Assembly (NCBI GenBank): GCA_029210045.1
Contig: JARGNX010000007.1
Coordinates: 47,455-111,454 of the forward strand
Source: Coxiellaceae bacterium
GTDB lineage: Bacteria > Pseudomonadota > Gammaproteobacteria > Coxiellales > Coxiellaceae
Reading direction: 5' to 3'
DNA: 64,000 nt
Part shown: piece after piece, positions 35,139 to 45,173 of the stretch
How the letters are laid out: the number at the start of each line of letters is the position of its first letter
Numbering within the stretch: the first letter of the stretch is position 1
Made by a program: the position numbers and the translations under genes
The notes under the pieces: generated by a model
What the model was told of the DNA's origin: nothing
Seen by the model: only the letters and a program-made list of their open reading frames with translations
The model's database searches: none

Positions 35139-35966
35139 CTACTTATAAGCTAGACACGCTCCACTCCTTTGTTCTTCTTCTCCTCCTGTATCTGCAATAG
35201 GGTGGCGGGTAGGAGTGGGGCTAGCGGGTATTGTTGGTTTGCGAAGGGTTATAGATATTATTTGTGCATGCGATAGGTCGTCAACACGAATGACGCGAGT
35301 TGAAATGCTTACCTCTATTCGGTCGCGCATGCTGAAGAGGGCGTCCCTGACCAGGGTTTTTCCTTGTACATGGCGCCTGTGGCGAGCCCCTTCGCAAGAT
35401 GGATCGATCGCATTAATAGTAATGATTGCTTTGCCTTTAGGGCTTAATAGGTCGACGATGGCTATTTTTATAAAATTTCGTATGCTTCTAATATCCAGGT
35501 TGATTCCACCGCATGAAGCACTATTTCTTTGACAAAAGCAGAGCAGGTCAAAGGCTGTAATTAGATCATAGCCCTTGGCGATTTTAAGTGATGTGAGCTG
35601 TTTGGGATTGTTGTTATCAACCTGGTGGTACTCCCTGCGCGGTGTGCCGGGCTCTTCAGGCAGGTGACAACCGCCAGCATATGGGTCCCTGTCTGTTTGC
35701 TTAATTACCAGTGGGCGCGTGCGGTATCTGTTGGTGATCACTGCGGACAAAGATGTTTCTGTATTTGTATCTGAAAGGTTAAGAACAGCACCGCTACTGT
35801 CCTCGTCAGTGAGGACACGGTCTGTGAGGCTTAAAGGTAGTACTCGATCGGCTTCCCTTGTCATTGCATCAAAACGTGATCCTGTGAAGAACTCAGGTTC
35901 TCTTATCGCTCTCAATACTTTTAATATGTCACTTGGCGGCATAAGAGGTTGTTTATTTCGGTGCAT
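35139..35966 (-). CDS. Unknown protein with a methyltransferase-like C-terminal half
   Basis: 275 residues. 'GYDLITAFDLLCFCQRN' (132-148) followed by 'AIVDLLSPKGKAIITINAID' (170-189) looks like motifs IV-V of class I methyltransferases, but no glycine-rich motif I is visible before it. The assignment is weak. The stop codon and following bases (CTTATAAGTAGAATAAAAGG) recur at 49.1 kb, hinting at shared 3' ends. It lies in the accessory block and could be an effector. Confidence 0.4.
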   Translation of the reverse strand: MHRNKQPLMPPSDILKVLRAIREPEFFTGSRFDAMTREADRVLPLSLTDRVLTDEDSSGAVLNLSDTNTETSLSAVITNRYRTRPLVIKQTDRDPYAGGCHLPEEPGTPRREYHQVDNNNPKQLTSLKIAKGYDLITAFDLLCFCQRNSASCGGINLDIRSIRNFIKIAIVDLLSPKGKAIITINAIDPSCEGARHRRHVQGKTLVRDALFSMRDRIEVSISTRVIRVDDLSHAQIISITLRKPTIPASPTPTRHPIADTGGEEEQRSGACLAYK

Positions 35967-35971
35967 TCTAC

Positions 35972-36265
35972 TTACTCACATTGAAATGATGATTCAGAAG
36001 CATAGATATTTAATCTCATCTTAACTGAATAAAATGAACGATCAGAAACACCTGACATTTTAGCCATCATGTTGTCATCGAGACGCGGTAACAATTGCTC
36101 ACGACTCAGCGCACCGTTAAAACTGTAAGGAATCACAGTCGTGTGCTCGTTGGGCTCCCATAAACCAGGGACCTGCTGAGTTAAATCACTATTTGTAATA
36201 TTCGAACAATCAACCATTTCGAGAATATACAGGAACTCCAGCCATAACTTCAACGAAATGCACAC
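35972..36265 (-). CDS. Short unknown protein, probably a fragment
   Basis: 97 residues, without a clear start signal. 'GLWEPNEHTTVIPYSFNGAL' weakly recalls the N-terminus of astacin-type metalloproteases, but the zinc motif HExxH is absent. It most likely is a remnant of a larger gene. Five nt separate it from the next gene downstream on the same strand. Confidence 0.3.
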   Translation of the reverse strand: MCISLKLWLEFLYILEMVDCSNITNSDLTQQVPGLWEPNEHTTVIPYSFNGALSREQLLPRLDDNMMAKMSGVSDRSFYSVKMRLNIYASESSFQCE

Positions 36266-36369
36266 CTATTAATTTACTGTTAAGGAGAAGTATAGCCATC
36301 CCGGGTATTGACCAGAAAAAAACGATTTGCTTTGATGTAGACTGTTAAAAACAATCAAAAGGAAGTGAT

Positions 36370-36720
36370 ATGAACAAATCGATTATAGTTATGTCATCTG
36401 TTATTACGCTGTCATTTAGTGCGGCGGCGTATGCTGGAGCGGCCTGCCAATTATCTCAATTGCCATCTGAGCTATCGTTTTTAATCACTCATAACACAGA
36501 CGAGGTCAAAGCATGGGCTACTCGCGATGAATCAGACGAATGTGACCTAAGGGATTACGGCTCTGGCCACAAGTATTTTCGTTATTGGTCGTGGGAAGAG
36601 CGCGACAATTTAAGCCGGAGTTTTTGGCATAAGTATTGTACGGCGAATACAAATCCACAGAATCAAACGCGACACTGGCAGCATGTAACCAGCTGGTCAG
36701 CAACTGCATGCTCTTATTAA
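36370..36720 (+). CDS. Small secreted protein
   Basis: 116 residues. Residues 1-22 are a clear signal peptide (cleavage after AYA). The mature part has four Cys and many Trp/Tyr ('HKYFRYWSWEERDNLSRSFW'). Family not recognised. AAGGAAG stands 5 nt before the ATG and a sigma70-type TTGACC-N17-TTTGAT lies upstream. Confidence 0.65.
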   Translation: MNKSIIVMSSVITLSFSAAAYAGAACQLSQLPSELSFLITHNTDEVKAWATRDESDECDLRDYGSGHKYFRYWSWEERDNLSRSFWHKYCTANTNPQNQTRHWQHVTSWSATACSY

Positions 36721-36750
36721 GTTTTTTATGTTTTAGTAAAATAATAGCGC

Positions 36751-36780
36751 CTGGATCCCGGCTCGGGGGCCGGGATGACA
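36751..36780. repeat. Dispersed palindromic element (type A), second copy
   Basis: CTGGATCCCGG faces CCGGGATGACA across CTCGGGGG. It sits in the 525-nt gap between the secreted protein and the chitinase. The rest of that gap shows no gene to me. Confidence 0.65.
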
Positions 36781-36848
36781 CGTGCGCTGATCTATTGAAA
36801 CTGCCGGAACCAAGGGTATCGCCACTGTGTTTCGTTTGAATTGAGAGA

Positions 36849-36879
36849 GTTAACCAGGCAGTTTTGTGTGGCCATTGCA
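36849..36879. repeat. Short repeated segment shared with 43923-43952
   Basis: GTTAACCAGGCAGTTTTGTG and about ten further bases recur at 43923 with four differences. Both copies are in gene-free spacers of the accessory block, on the same strand. Function unknown. Confidence 0.6.
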
Positions 36880-37176
36880 ATCAGAGCTTGAACGGGTGTT
36901 GTATAAAAGCAGTGAGCGAGCGGGTTGTTATTTAGAGCGAAGTGGGTTATTGGGTTCCGTCACAAACCAGTAGGTATATAATCCATATATCTAGCAGTAC
37001 CAACTGAATGTCCGGTGTTAAGCTGTCTTGCGAACTCGGATGTGACATCGCCAAAGCGTGGGGGCGATGTAACGCTAACGGAAGAGCGGGTAAAAGGCCT
37101 TGTATAGATGAAGGGGTATTTGCTGGTGAGGCCAGTTTTATTAATACCTGGAGTAGCTACTATTAACGGTTTTTAT

Positions 37177-37205
37177 TTGATTTAATTGTACAAAAAAAGC
37201 ATAAT
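37177..37205 (+). promoter_or_regulatory. Sigma70-type promoter of the chitinase gene
   Basis: TTGATT (37177-37182), a 17-nt spacer, CATAAT (37200-37205), 41 nt before the chosen ATG. Confidence 0.55.
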
Positions 37206-37245
37206 GTACACCAATTCGATTTATAAATTTTGTGTGAGTGTCAGT

Positions 37246-38586
37246 ATGAAAATAAAAATTGCAGCAACAGCCATTTTGTCGATCATGAGTATTGGAGCGA
37301 TGGCGTCTACAGTCGAGGCACCTAAAAATGTGGTTGGTTTTTTTCAAAGTTATGATGCGCCGAATGCATGGTATTTTAATACACCGACGACGCAATTATC
37401 ACAATCTGGATACACCATGTTAATTGATGCGTTTTGGGTAAATTATCCATATTGCTGGGGTGATGGTTCTGGGCAACCGGGAAAAGGCAGTCCTATTCCA
37501 GAGTGTCATGGTGTTAAAGACGCCCCTGGACCGGGTTTAACTAATAGCATTGATACAGCCTTTTGGGATAATTACCAAGGAGGTGCGGCGCCTAGCCAAG
37601 CGGGTGATGCTTATAACACTTATTGGACATCATTGCATACGACGGGGCCTCAGCTTATTTCTCACCTGCGGGGAGAAATTAATACAAAAGCCCCTAATGT
37701 GAAATTGTTGGCCAGTATTGGTGGCTGGAATATGGGTGGTTCGGCAACAGGTCAGCCGTTAGTGCCAAAGCTGCCAGAAAAACCGGCTTGGGCTGCGTTA
37801 ATTAGCCAGCCAGATAAGTTTGCGCAAGCCATGGAGAGTATTGCACAGCTCACTGATGGCGGTGTTCGTATATATAATGGTATCGATCTCGATGTGGAAA
37901 CATTATACGCTGACGGATGTGAAGGTGGTGTCTGTCAGCCGCAGGATGAACAAAAAACAATTGATGATTTAGCTCAAGGTGTGGTTGATTTCGTCAACTA
38001 TTATAAAGCCCAAGGGCAGGCACAACCTATTTTGTCAATGTCACCTCGCGCCTCTGATATCTACTGTGCGCAAAAATATTGTTCGTGGCATGATGCCAGT
38101 GGTTATGGTTTTGTAGGTAAACTACTGCAAAAATTGGCCAGTGAAGGCGTATATTTTAATGACATTAATCCGCAGTTTTATAATGATAACCCAGCACGTA
38201 ATATTCCTAACAATACTGACCCGAAATATACAACGCCTACCATCGGTGATCAGGTGCCAGAAATTTTAACAAAATTACATGACATTGTGGGTGACCATAG
38301 TGAAATTAACGTGGGTGTGTTGTCGCAAACTGATCAAGGTGCAAGCGATACCGGTGGGGCGCCAACGGCAGGCAATCCTGGAGTAGCTAAAGCACAGGTT
38401 CCAGCGTTATGGCATCTATTACAAACAGACCCAGCCATTCAAGCGACGGGGGTAAAAATCAGTGGGCTCATGACTTGGGCTGCTAACCTTGCTTTTAGCG
38501 GTGCGTTGCCAGGCCATGTGCGTAGCACAACATCAACCAATGTGGTGCCCTATAACTGGGGTGCCGGTCCTTATACAATGCAGTAA
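37246..38586 (+). CDS. Secreted GH18 chitinase
   Basis: 446 residues from the ATG at 37246, chosen because it begins a good signal peptide (residues 1-20, 'IGAMAS' cleavage); longer frames upstream lack one. 'LLASIGGWNMGG' is the GH18 SxGG strand and 'YNGIDLDVET' the catalytic motif (family DGxDxDxE, first Asp replaced by Asn), with Glu as acid. 'LMTWAANLAF' is the conserved Trp strand near the end. No chitin-binding module. It would hydrolyse chitin or related host glycans outside the cell. Confidence 0.85.
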   Translation: MKIKIAATAILSIMSIGAMASTVEAPKNVVGFFQSYDAPNAWYFNTPTTQLSQSGYTMLIDAFWVNYPYCWGDGSGQPGKGSPIPECHGVKDAPGPGLTNSIDTAFWDNYQGGAAPSQAGDAYNTYWTSLHTTGPQLISHLRGEINTKAPNVKLLASIGGWNMGGSATGQPLVPKLPEKPAWAALISQPDKFAQAMESIAQLTDGGVRIYNGIDLDVETLYADGCEGGVCQPQDEQKTIDDLAQGVVDFVNYYKAQGQAQPILSMSPRASDIYCAQKYCSWHDASGYGFVGKLLQKLASEGVYFNDINPQFYNDNPARNIPNNTDPKYTTPTIGDQVPEILTKLHDIVGDHSEINVGVLSQTDQGASDTGGAPTAGNPGVAKAQVPALWHLLQTDPAIQATGVKISGLMTWAANLAFSGALPGHVRSTTSTNVVPYNWGAGPYTMQ

Positions 38587-38668
38587 GTTTTTCTGTCAGC
38601 ATATGCGTCCGACGGTTGAGCCGCCAGTCGATCAGGAGCATGAAGAGTTGAGTGTCCCAGCGATACCA

Positions 38669-41600
38669 TCAGTTAGCTTGTAAGGTGCTATGTGCTGAGA
38701 GGCTATCGCCATCTCGCTCTTGCTGTCTGATTTCTGGTTTGGAGTAGATTAATCGATAGCGAGCTGCTCTGGTAACCGAGCTACTATCAACATGCTGATA
38801 ATAACGATCCAATAATAACTGAGTTTCAGTTGGGTCTAAGGCGGTGTGTCGTATCATCTTGATATGTTGGCTAGATAAATAAGATACGTCACAACGTTCG
38901 GCAATTCGTGCTCCTAGATTTCCAATGTGACGATTTTTCATCGCTAAGATTAATGGCGACTCGTCGGAATTGTTTGGCTTGGTTAACAGCGCAGGGTCAA
39001 TCACTTCAAGTAGCTTGCAAGCAGTTTCAATATCATTATGGTTGATGGCATAAGTGAGTGCGCTATTACCTTCTGAGTCGCAGACATTAACATCAACGCC
39101 TTTTTGAAATAATAAATCGACAACTGGTTTCAATCCACCGATGATGGCTATCATCAACACGGTTTTACCATCAGCGTCTACGGTGCCAGTTGAAAGGTAT
39201 GTGGGCTGTTTATGCAGGATTAGGGCCAGTGCATCTACTATGTTCTGTTGTTGGCGTGCAATGACTTTCTGGTAGGGTATGTCGCTAGTGGTAGGTATAG
39301 AAGGAAAATTACTGAGTAATTGTCGCAGTGTTTCGTTGGGTTCAATAAAGTCATGATGCAGCCAGTAGGCAAATTGTTGGGTGTAGATATCGAACTTTAT
39401 AATGTCCACAATAATGGTTTGTATTGCCTCCAGAGGGGTTTCATTTAATAGCAGTTGCAGAGTATCCATGTCGCAATGTTTTTCAGACATTGCCTGGTAG
39501 GCATGTAATAAATCTTTGGTAGTCACGTTGATGCCTTTTCTGAGTAACGCTTGAAAAGTAGCTACAGGTAGCTGCATATCGATGGCTAAGGTCGCTAAGG
39601 ATTCCGTTGAAGGGTTATCAGTGTTGAATATAACGCCCTTGGCGAGCAAGGCGTCTAGGGTGTCTGTTATGGTTTCATCGGTGGTGTCTTTGATTATATG
39701 AATGATAATATTATTAGTTAATTGTTTTTTTTCAAGGCGATCAAAAAGAGCTGTTTTTAATGTGTCGTCATATCCGAGACTGATAGCAAGACATAAGTCG
39801 TATCCTTTTACTGTGCAGCCCATGCTGATCATAGTAACAATAACATCTACAGAAAAATATTTTTTCAGGCTACATTCTATTATACTTTTGTAGGCACCAG
39901 TTAAATGTTGATGCTCAGTGGGGTTAAAGTTATTGGCGTGTAATGTATTAAATACGAGGAGTTGATCTTTTGTCGGTGTAGCTGCAAGCATTTTCATGAA
40001 ATCATCGGCATTAATACTGTCGACGGGTATTTGTTGTATAAGTAAGCAAGCAATCTCATCTGCGTTTTCGCGTGATTGTATGTATTGCTTATAGTCATCT
40101 TGGGTGGCTATTGCTCCGCTGTTGAGCATTGCTTCTATGTATTCGCTTGGCGCTTCATTTAGGATTGCAGAGCAAAGTGCTGTAGTTCCATCCTCGTTGT
40201 GAGAATTCACATCAAAGCCGGCAGATATCGCTTTGTGTAGTAAAGGGTGCTTCTGCGTAGCGTCGACCCCTTCAAGCAGCTGTAATGTAAGTCGTGGTGT
40301 GTCTGAAAAATGTTTCGCTGGTGTATTGTCTAAAATAATCTGTTGAACTTCAGCTGAAATATAACGACAAGTCATGGCGAGGTAATTTAATGTCACCTCT
40401 GTTACCTGAGCATTTCTTGTAATTAATTGTTGAATATCAAGCGCGTCACCATGCGTTGCAAGCCCTACACTTAACACGCTTTCACCACGGTCATCGAGGG
40501 TATTGATGCCATATCCGTTTGCAATGAAAGCATCTAACCAGTCGATGGAGTGATCTATCCCCATGTTAGCAATAATCTTTAAAATGATGTCAGGGTTGTT
40601 GAGCAGCTCTACTGGAGTATACTTAGCAAATTGGTCAATAATGATCTTCGGTTGTTTGCTGTGTGCTGCGCAGAGTAATAAGTCTTTATTAATATGTACG
40701 TAATCGATAGATTCGTCGGGGTTAGTCATGGCCATCACTAATGGCCAACAGTGCTCTGTTTGAAGGGCGCAATATAATAAGTTTTCATTTTTTTCTGGCT
40801 CATAAGCCTGTCTTGACAGTATATAGTGAGTCTCTGTTTGCTGTAATCCAAGTGGCAAAGATGCGAGGTAATCAAGAATGGTTTTATTGTCTACCCGTGA
40901 TATATGCATCTCATTTAATAATAAATGTTTAACGCTAGTTTCATTAGCAGCGTTTAGTAGTAACTTGGCTTGGCGAGGATCTGCACCTACAAAATCGAAA
41001 CGACGTTTAACCAGTTCATCAATGATGAGGTCTGATTCTGATGGTAGATTGGTTAAGCATAAAGCGACTATGGCTGGGTTATGTAATATTGTTTTTGAGT
41101 AGTGGGTAAACAATAATGAAATCGTGTCGGCTTCAGTGCCTAATTGCGCAGCCAGGGTTGTTCTGATTTCGGTAGAGTTAGGTTCCTTTAATAATCGAAG
41201 TACAAGATTAATATCCAGCTGGTTAGTAGGTAGGTGACTAGCCAGGGTTATGATGGTGTGTTTGTGTGCGCCAAAATCAAAAGCGCACAAGATGTCATGC
41301 TTGCGAACGTGAGCGTTATTTGCGATTAGTTTTTGAATGTCTGTTAGTGATCGCCGTGATTTTAGCGCAAGATACATAATCGAATCCTTAGTGAGTCTGA
41401 CATGGCTAAGGTCGCCGATCTTTGCTAATAGCTTATCAAATACACCAGCGTAGAACCGTGTGGTCAATGTATGAACGAGCTTTTCAATTTGTTGGTCTCT
41501 GTCAAGATAATCAATCAACACTTCGGCTATATCTGCTCGCTCATGGTTTACGGCTATATCATATTCTCGATGCAACGCCAGTTGATGTGTTGGCATAACC

Positions 41601-43624
41601 TGTAAAGCTGCTTTTAGTAGACCACAATAATCATGCTTAGATGTCGTGAGGGTGGATATTACGGTTCTGTTGAACAGTTCTTCGAAGTGCATAAATTCAT
41701 TTGATGTGAATTGAGGCAAGCTATAGGTGATAGTATCGACATTGTTAACACGAATAGCTTTGTTCAATGCCAGATGTTTTACACTATTTGGACTGTGTAT
41801 TTTTAAAAAACGAATGTGGTTTAATTGACATTGTTGCCAGCAAAATAATATGTCGGAATTGTTTTTGATGAATGTTTCACGGCTGTGTGATTTAGATTCG
41901 ATAGCATTATTAGGGAACATAATCGCATCACCGGTGATGATCAATAATGACATGCTGAAAGATTCTAAATGCTTAAATGCATTATATTGATTGGCTGATG
42001 GTGTTACGACCTCTATTTTACTTGATGCAGGCGCTGTGCCGCTATATGCCGCTAGAGCTGTATTGTATTCAGGTTTGGTGTACACGCGCGGTAAGTCAAG
42101 TTTGTGGGCTAATGCTGCTATGTAACTTAAAAATAATTTACGATTTTTCTCTTGTTCATTAGCGCCGGTTACCAGTTCGTGATAGCGGGGGTTCCCAGCA
42201 TTTATTAGTACTTCTTTATATAACTCGATATCAGCTTCGTCGACAGCCATGCGTTCACGTAAAAATGTTGCTAGGTTGTCAGCCGAGGCGTAATTATATC
42301 TTAAGAAGGTCTCTAATTCGCTTGGACCCGCTTCACCTTCACGACCTGTGCGTGAAAACATCATCATAACCTGCATAATCTGTATTTCTAGCGGTGCGAG
42401 GTTGGCGCAAAATTCCCTAAGCGCTTTAGATGCCCCGTGTCTCTTGAGGTAGTTAATCACTGGTGACACTAAAATGCTTGCTCTTACATGATGAGCTGGG
42501 CCGTGTACGTGGCGTGGCACACCAAATAAAGGATCGGGCATTTCTTTGTAAGGCTGTTTCAACAGTTCAAAGGCATCGGTTAAAGCCAGTTGAATAAAAT
42601 ACTGATTGTCATATTCAGTGGCTACGCCATTAACAATAACAGCGTTAAATACGGCTTTTTTAATTCGTTGATCTATTTGGTAAGAGGTGATCTGGATGCT
42701 AGGTTGTACAAATGTTATTTCTAACTCGCCTTTGTGTACCGCGATGGGTTCTATGGTGGATTGTTGTTGCTTCGCATTGTTTATCACTATTGCACTTGGG
42801 TAGCCGTGGAATGCTCCTGAAGGATTTTTTTCTGAAAAGCTGATGAAACCGGGGCGCAATACGGTTTGTCCGGGGATTTTCATTCGTTCATGCATTGTTA
42901 TTGGTAGTTTGCCTTCGTATCGAGTTAATACCGATCGATCAGTGGCTGTGACCGCTCCAAAACGAATGTTTTTATTCACCCCGCTGATGGCTAACATGCA
43001 CTCAATAAATGTTTTTTCTAAAGATGTTGTCGTGAAGCCATAAGGTTGCGCACGTAAAAGCGCATTCATTTTTTTGTACTGTTTGCTAGAATATAGCTTA
43101 ATTGCCGCTTGCTCAGAGGCGTAGATAGGTAGTCCTGTTGTGGTAGGTTCGTCTAATGCACGGCCAATATCAGAGTATAAACGGTCAGCAGGTTTGGCTA
43201 TTGCTGCATCAGGTGCTGCGCCAAGTTTTATTAAGCACTGTTTAATAATATCCTGTGAGTGTGTGTCATCTTGCAGCATAAAATAGTTTAGATTGGCATG
43301 TTTTAATGCGAGTGATAAATTGTATGTTTGGCCGTTGGGGCAAAGAGCGGTGATACTACCACTGTTTATGTTGTTGAGCTGGAAATTGAATGGAGATCCG
43401 GTGCTGTCATTGCGTGGTGCGTAATGTTCGCCGTATTGTTCCACGCTGATGTGCTCTACGCCTAACAAGCATTGGAAGATGTATTCGACGTCTCTTAATG
43501 CTTGGTTTTTAGTGGATGGTCCTTGAGCTAACGGTTCGCAGGTAAATAAGGGGGGTACTGATTCCGTTGAGGTTGTATCATCGAATGTGTCCTCCTCGCC
43601 AGAGGTGTGCTTGCTTTCTCTCAT
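38669..43624 (-). CDS. mART + SidE-type PDE + long ankyrin-like repeat protein
   Basis: 1651 residues, the largest gene here. Residues 165-325 have the R-S-E ADP-ribosyltransferase layout: 'AIKLYSSKQYKKMNALLR' (174-191), R235 in 'LTRYEG', 'PGFISFSEKN' (S262-F-S264) and 'HKGELEITFV' (E300-L-E302, the ExE pair). Residues 365-515 carry a PDE-like set: 'HVHGPAHHVRA' (H374, H378), 'MMMFSRTGREGE' (E429) and 'AALAHKLDLPRVY' (H507). In Legionella SidE proteins these two domains, in the opposite order, join ubiquitin to host Ser through phosphoribose. Residues about 530-1600 are helical repeats of ankyrin type ('GKTVLMIAIIGGLKPVVDLL'). No signal peptide. A PmrA-box-like promoter precedes it. Confidence 0.7.
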   Translation of the reverse strand: MRESKHTSGEEDTFDDTTSTESVPPLFTCEPLAQGPSTKNQALRDVEYIFQCLLGVEHISVEQYGEHYAPRNDSTGSPFNFQLNNINSGSITALCPNGQTYNLSLALKHANLNYFMLQDDTHSQDIIKQCLIKLGAAPDAAIAKPADRLYSDIGRALDEPTTTGLPIYASEQAAIKLYSSKQYKKMNALLRAQPYGFTTTSLEKTFIECMLAISGVNKNIRFGAVTATDRSVLTRYEGKLPITMHERMKIPGQTVLRPGFISFSEKNPSGAFHGYPSAIVINNAKQQQSTIEPIAVHKGELEITFVQPSIQITSYQIDQRIKKAVFNAVIVNGVATEYDNQYFIQLALTDAFELLKQPYKEMPDPLFGVPRHVHGPAHHVRASILVSPVINYLKRHGASKALREFCANLAPLEIQIMQVMMMFSRTGREGEAGPSELETFLRYNYASADNLATFLRERMAVDEADIELYKEVLINAGNPRYHELVTGANEQEKNRKLFLSYIAALAHKLDLPRVYTKPEYNTALAAYSGTAPASSKIEVVTPSANQYNAFKHLESFSMSLLIITGDAIMFPNNAIESKSHSRETFIKNNSDILFCWQQCQLNHIRFLKIHSPNSVKHLALNKAIRVNNVDTITYSLPQFTSNEFMHFEELFNRTVISTLTTSKHDYCGLLKAALQVMPTHQLALHREYDIAVNHERADIAEVLIDYLDRDQQIEKLVHTLTTRFYAGVFDKLLAKIGDLSHVRLTKDSIMYLALKSRRSLTDIQKLIANNAHVRKHDILCAFDFGAHKHTIITLASHLPTNQLDINLVLRLLKEPNSTEIRTTLAAQLGTEADTISLLFTHYSKTILHNPAIVALCLTNLPSESDLIIDELVKRRFDFVGADPRQAKLLLNAANETSVKHLLLNEMHISRVDNKTILDYLASLPLGLQQTETHYILSRQAYEPEKNENLLYCALQTEHCWPLVMAMTNPDESIDYVHINKDLLLCAAHSKQPKIIIDQFAKYTPVELLNNPDIILKIIANMGIDHSIDWLDAFIANGYGINTLDDRGESVLSVGLATHGDALDIQQLITRNAQVTEVTLNYLAMTCRYISAEVQQIILDNTPAKHFSDTPRLTLQLLEGVDATQKHPLLHKAISAGFDVNSHNEDGTTALCSAILNEAPSEYIEAMLNSGAIATQDDYKQYIQSRENADEIACLLIQQIPVDSINADDFMKMLAATPTKDQLLVFNTLHANNFNPTEHQHLTGAYKSIIECSLKKYFSVDVIVTMISMGCTVKGYDLCLAISLGYDDTLKTALFDRLEKKQLTNNIIIHIIKDTTDETITDTLDALLAKGVIFNTDNPSTESLATLAIDMQLPVATFQALLRKGINVTTKDLLHAYQAMSEKHCDMDTLQLLLNETPLEAIQTIIVDIIKFDIYTQQFAYWLHHDFIEPNETLRQLLSNFPSIPTTSDIPYQKVIARQQQNIVDALALILHKQPTYLSTGTVDADGKTVLMIAIIGGLKPVVDLLFQKGVDVNVCDSEGNSALTYAINHNDIETACKLLEVIDPALLTKPNNSDESPLILAMKNRHIGNLGARIAERCDVSYLSSQHIKMIRHTALDPTETQLLLDRYYQHVDSSSVTRAARYRLIYSKPEIRQQERDGDSLSAHSTLQAN

Positions 43625-43654
43625 ATTATCTTCTTACTTGCCGTCCAAATAACC

Positions 43655-43687
43655 AGTATACTAGAAATATATTAACACTATATTAAT
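43655..43687 (-). promoter_or_regulatory. PmrA-box-like promoter of the mART-PDE gene
   Basis: Read on the minus strand: ATTAAT (43687-43682), 5 nt, GTTAAT (43676-43671), 10 nt, TATACT (43660-43655), with the ATG 31 nt later. Same spacing as at 6906, 27992, 29859 and 47881. Confidence 0.6.
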
Positions 43688-43922
43688 TCAGTAATAATAA
43701 ATAATAGTTATTTATGGGTTGCGCTGTATGATCGATCGCTATGGTTGTGCTGCAGCTTTACAGCCCTTTAAATGTCGCTATCCATTCGGAGCAAGATACG
43801 ATATGCCCTAAAGACGCCGTACAGAGATGGGACGACGCATTAAATACGTGGCTCGGTCAGCGATGACTTAGGTGCGTCGCTTAAAGCGGATGGTTGCAAG
43901 GTAATCTCAAAATCATCGCAGG

Positions 43923-43952
43923 GTTAACCAGGCAGTTTTGTGTAGCTATTAC
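43923..43952. repeat. Second copy of the 36849 segment
   Basis: GTTAACCAGGCAGTTTTGTG plus about ten bases, see 36849. It lies in the spacer 43625-44019 between the mART-PDE gene and the frameshifted ankyrin-type gene; apart from the promoter at 43655 I see nothing else there. Confidence 0.55.
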
Positions 43953-44019
43953 AGTGGAGGCAGGGTAGTTGCGGGCTCGTATTGCGGTGGTGGAAGTAAT
44001 ATAACAACAAATCAGGAGA

Positions 44020-45070
44020 TTACTGCTTTTTATTGAGCATGGTTTGCGCGAATTCTGAGATGTGATGGCGAATCGAGTAGGGTTCTATGTTAAGGGTGTG
44101 CTGTTCTCGAGTGGGTGGTGCTTGCTGATACAACGTCACACATGCTTGTTGCTTTGGCTGAAATAAATGCTTTGAAATATCGCACTAAAGAATTAGGTCC
44201 GCGCCCCCAGCCAGGAATCACCGTCGGTGCCGCCGTTACGCTGGCTGCGAAACGAAAACCCAGGTGCTGTGATGACGAAGCTATAGGATAAAAATCACCT
44301 CCACCGAACCTGTAAGATAAGGATCGTTTAAGTTGTTGCGCCGTCCCATCATCGATATCAGACCCCGGTACGCTAACGAGTTTTGTTAGACCCTGTGCGA
44401 ATGCTTGCGCCATACAGGCTGGCACAAAACGTTGGCAAAAACCGACAATTTGTCGCCAAAATAACTGACGTTTGGGCCCACTCCAAATGGCGTCATTTTC
44501 AGGCTCAAAGTTCGAGCTACACAGCTCCAGAGCTTTTAGCAAATGCTGAGGATTATGTATCCTTTCCTTCAATGATTTTTCAGTAAATTTTTCTCTGAAG
44601 CGATTCAGTGCTTCAACTAATGAGAGTTCGCTATCAGGTTTGCTGCGTTCACTATCGCTTTGTTTGAATGCCGCACCGGTTAAGTTTAATGCGTCGCTCA
44701 CCTCAATATCACTGGCTGTGCTAATAGCTGTTACTACAGTACTAAAATCAAACGTATCATCCAATTGATGTGCTAGGTGAGCATCAAGACCGTCAGGAAA
44801 AATGGCTTGTATTTGTTGCGATCTATGGTGATCACCCTCGTCAAGTGCATCAAAATAGGGCAGCAACATTTTTACCATATCCACATCACCTGCGCATAAA
44901 GCAGCTTGAAAGACAGTTAATCCTTCAATGAGTTTGCCAGAATAATCGGTGGTTTTTTCAGTATTAATAAGTAACAGCTCTGGTTTTGCATCCAGTAGAA
45001 TTTGCGCTCCTTTTTCTTTACCTTTGACTGTACAGTCAAAGCATTCATGTATAACTCGACGGTGCATCAA
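44020..45070 (-). pseudogene. Ankyrin-type effector gene with a C-terminal frameshift
   Basis: The open frame (stop at 44090) gives 326 residues: 'SGKLIEGLTVFQAALCAGD' is ankyrin-like, and 'LFWRQIVGFCQRFVPACMAQ' to 'HLGFRFAASV' recalls the conserved end of Legionellales ankyrin effectors. After 'SLVRYFKA' the frame degenerates, while the next frame continues sensibly ('FQPKQQACVTLYQQAPP', 'IEPYSIRHHISEF') to a stop at 44020-44022. One extra base near 44161-44170 explains it. The same tail occurs at 48976-49060, confirming the alternative frame. The N-terminus may also be short: an in-frame stop lies 12 codons before the start. Confidence 0.6.
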
Positions 45071-45173
45071 TTCAGCTATAGTGACGTCATAAGCCTGCGC
45101 AGATCATTGCGCATCCATCGCGCCACTGTATTATTTCTGGATCTCGGTTCGGAGGGGCATTGACCTCCATGCT

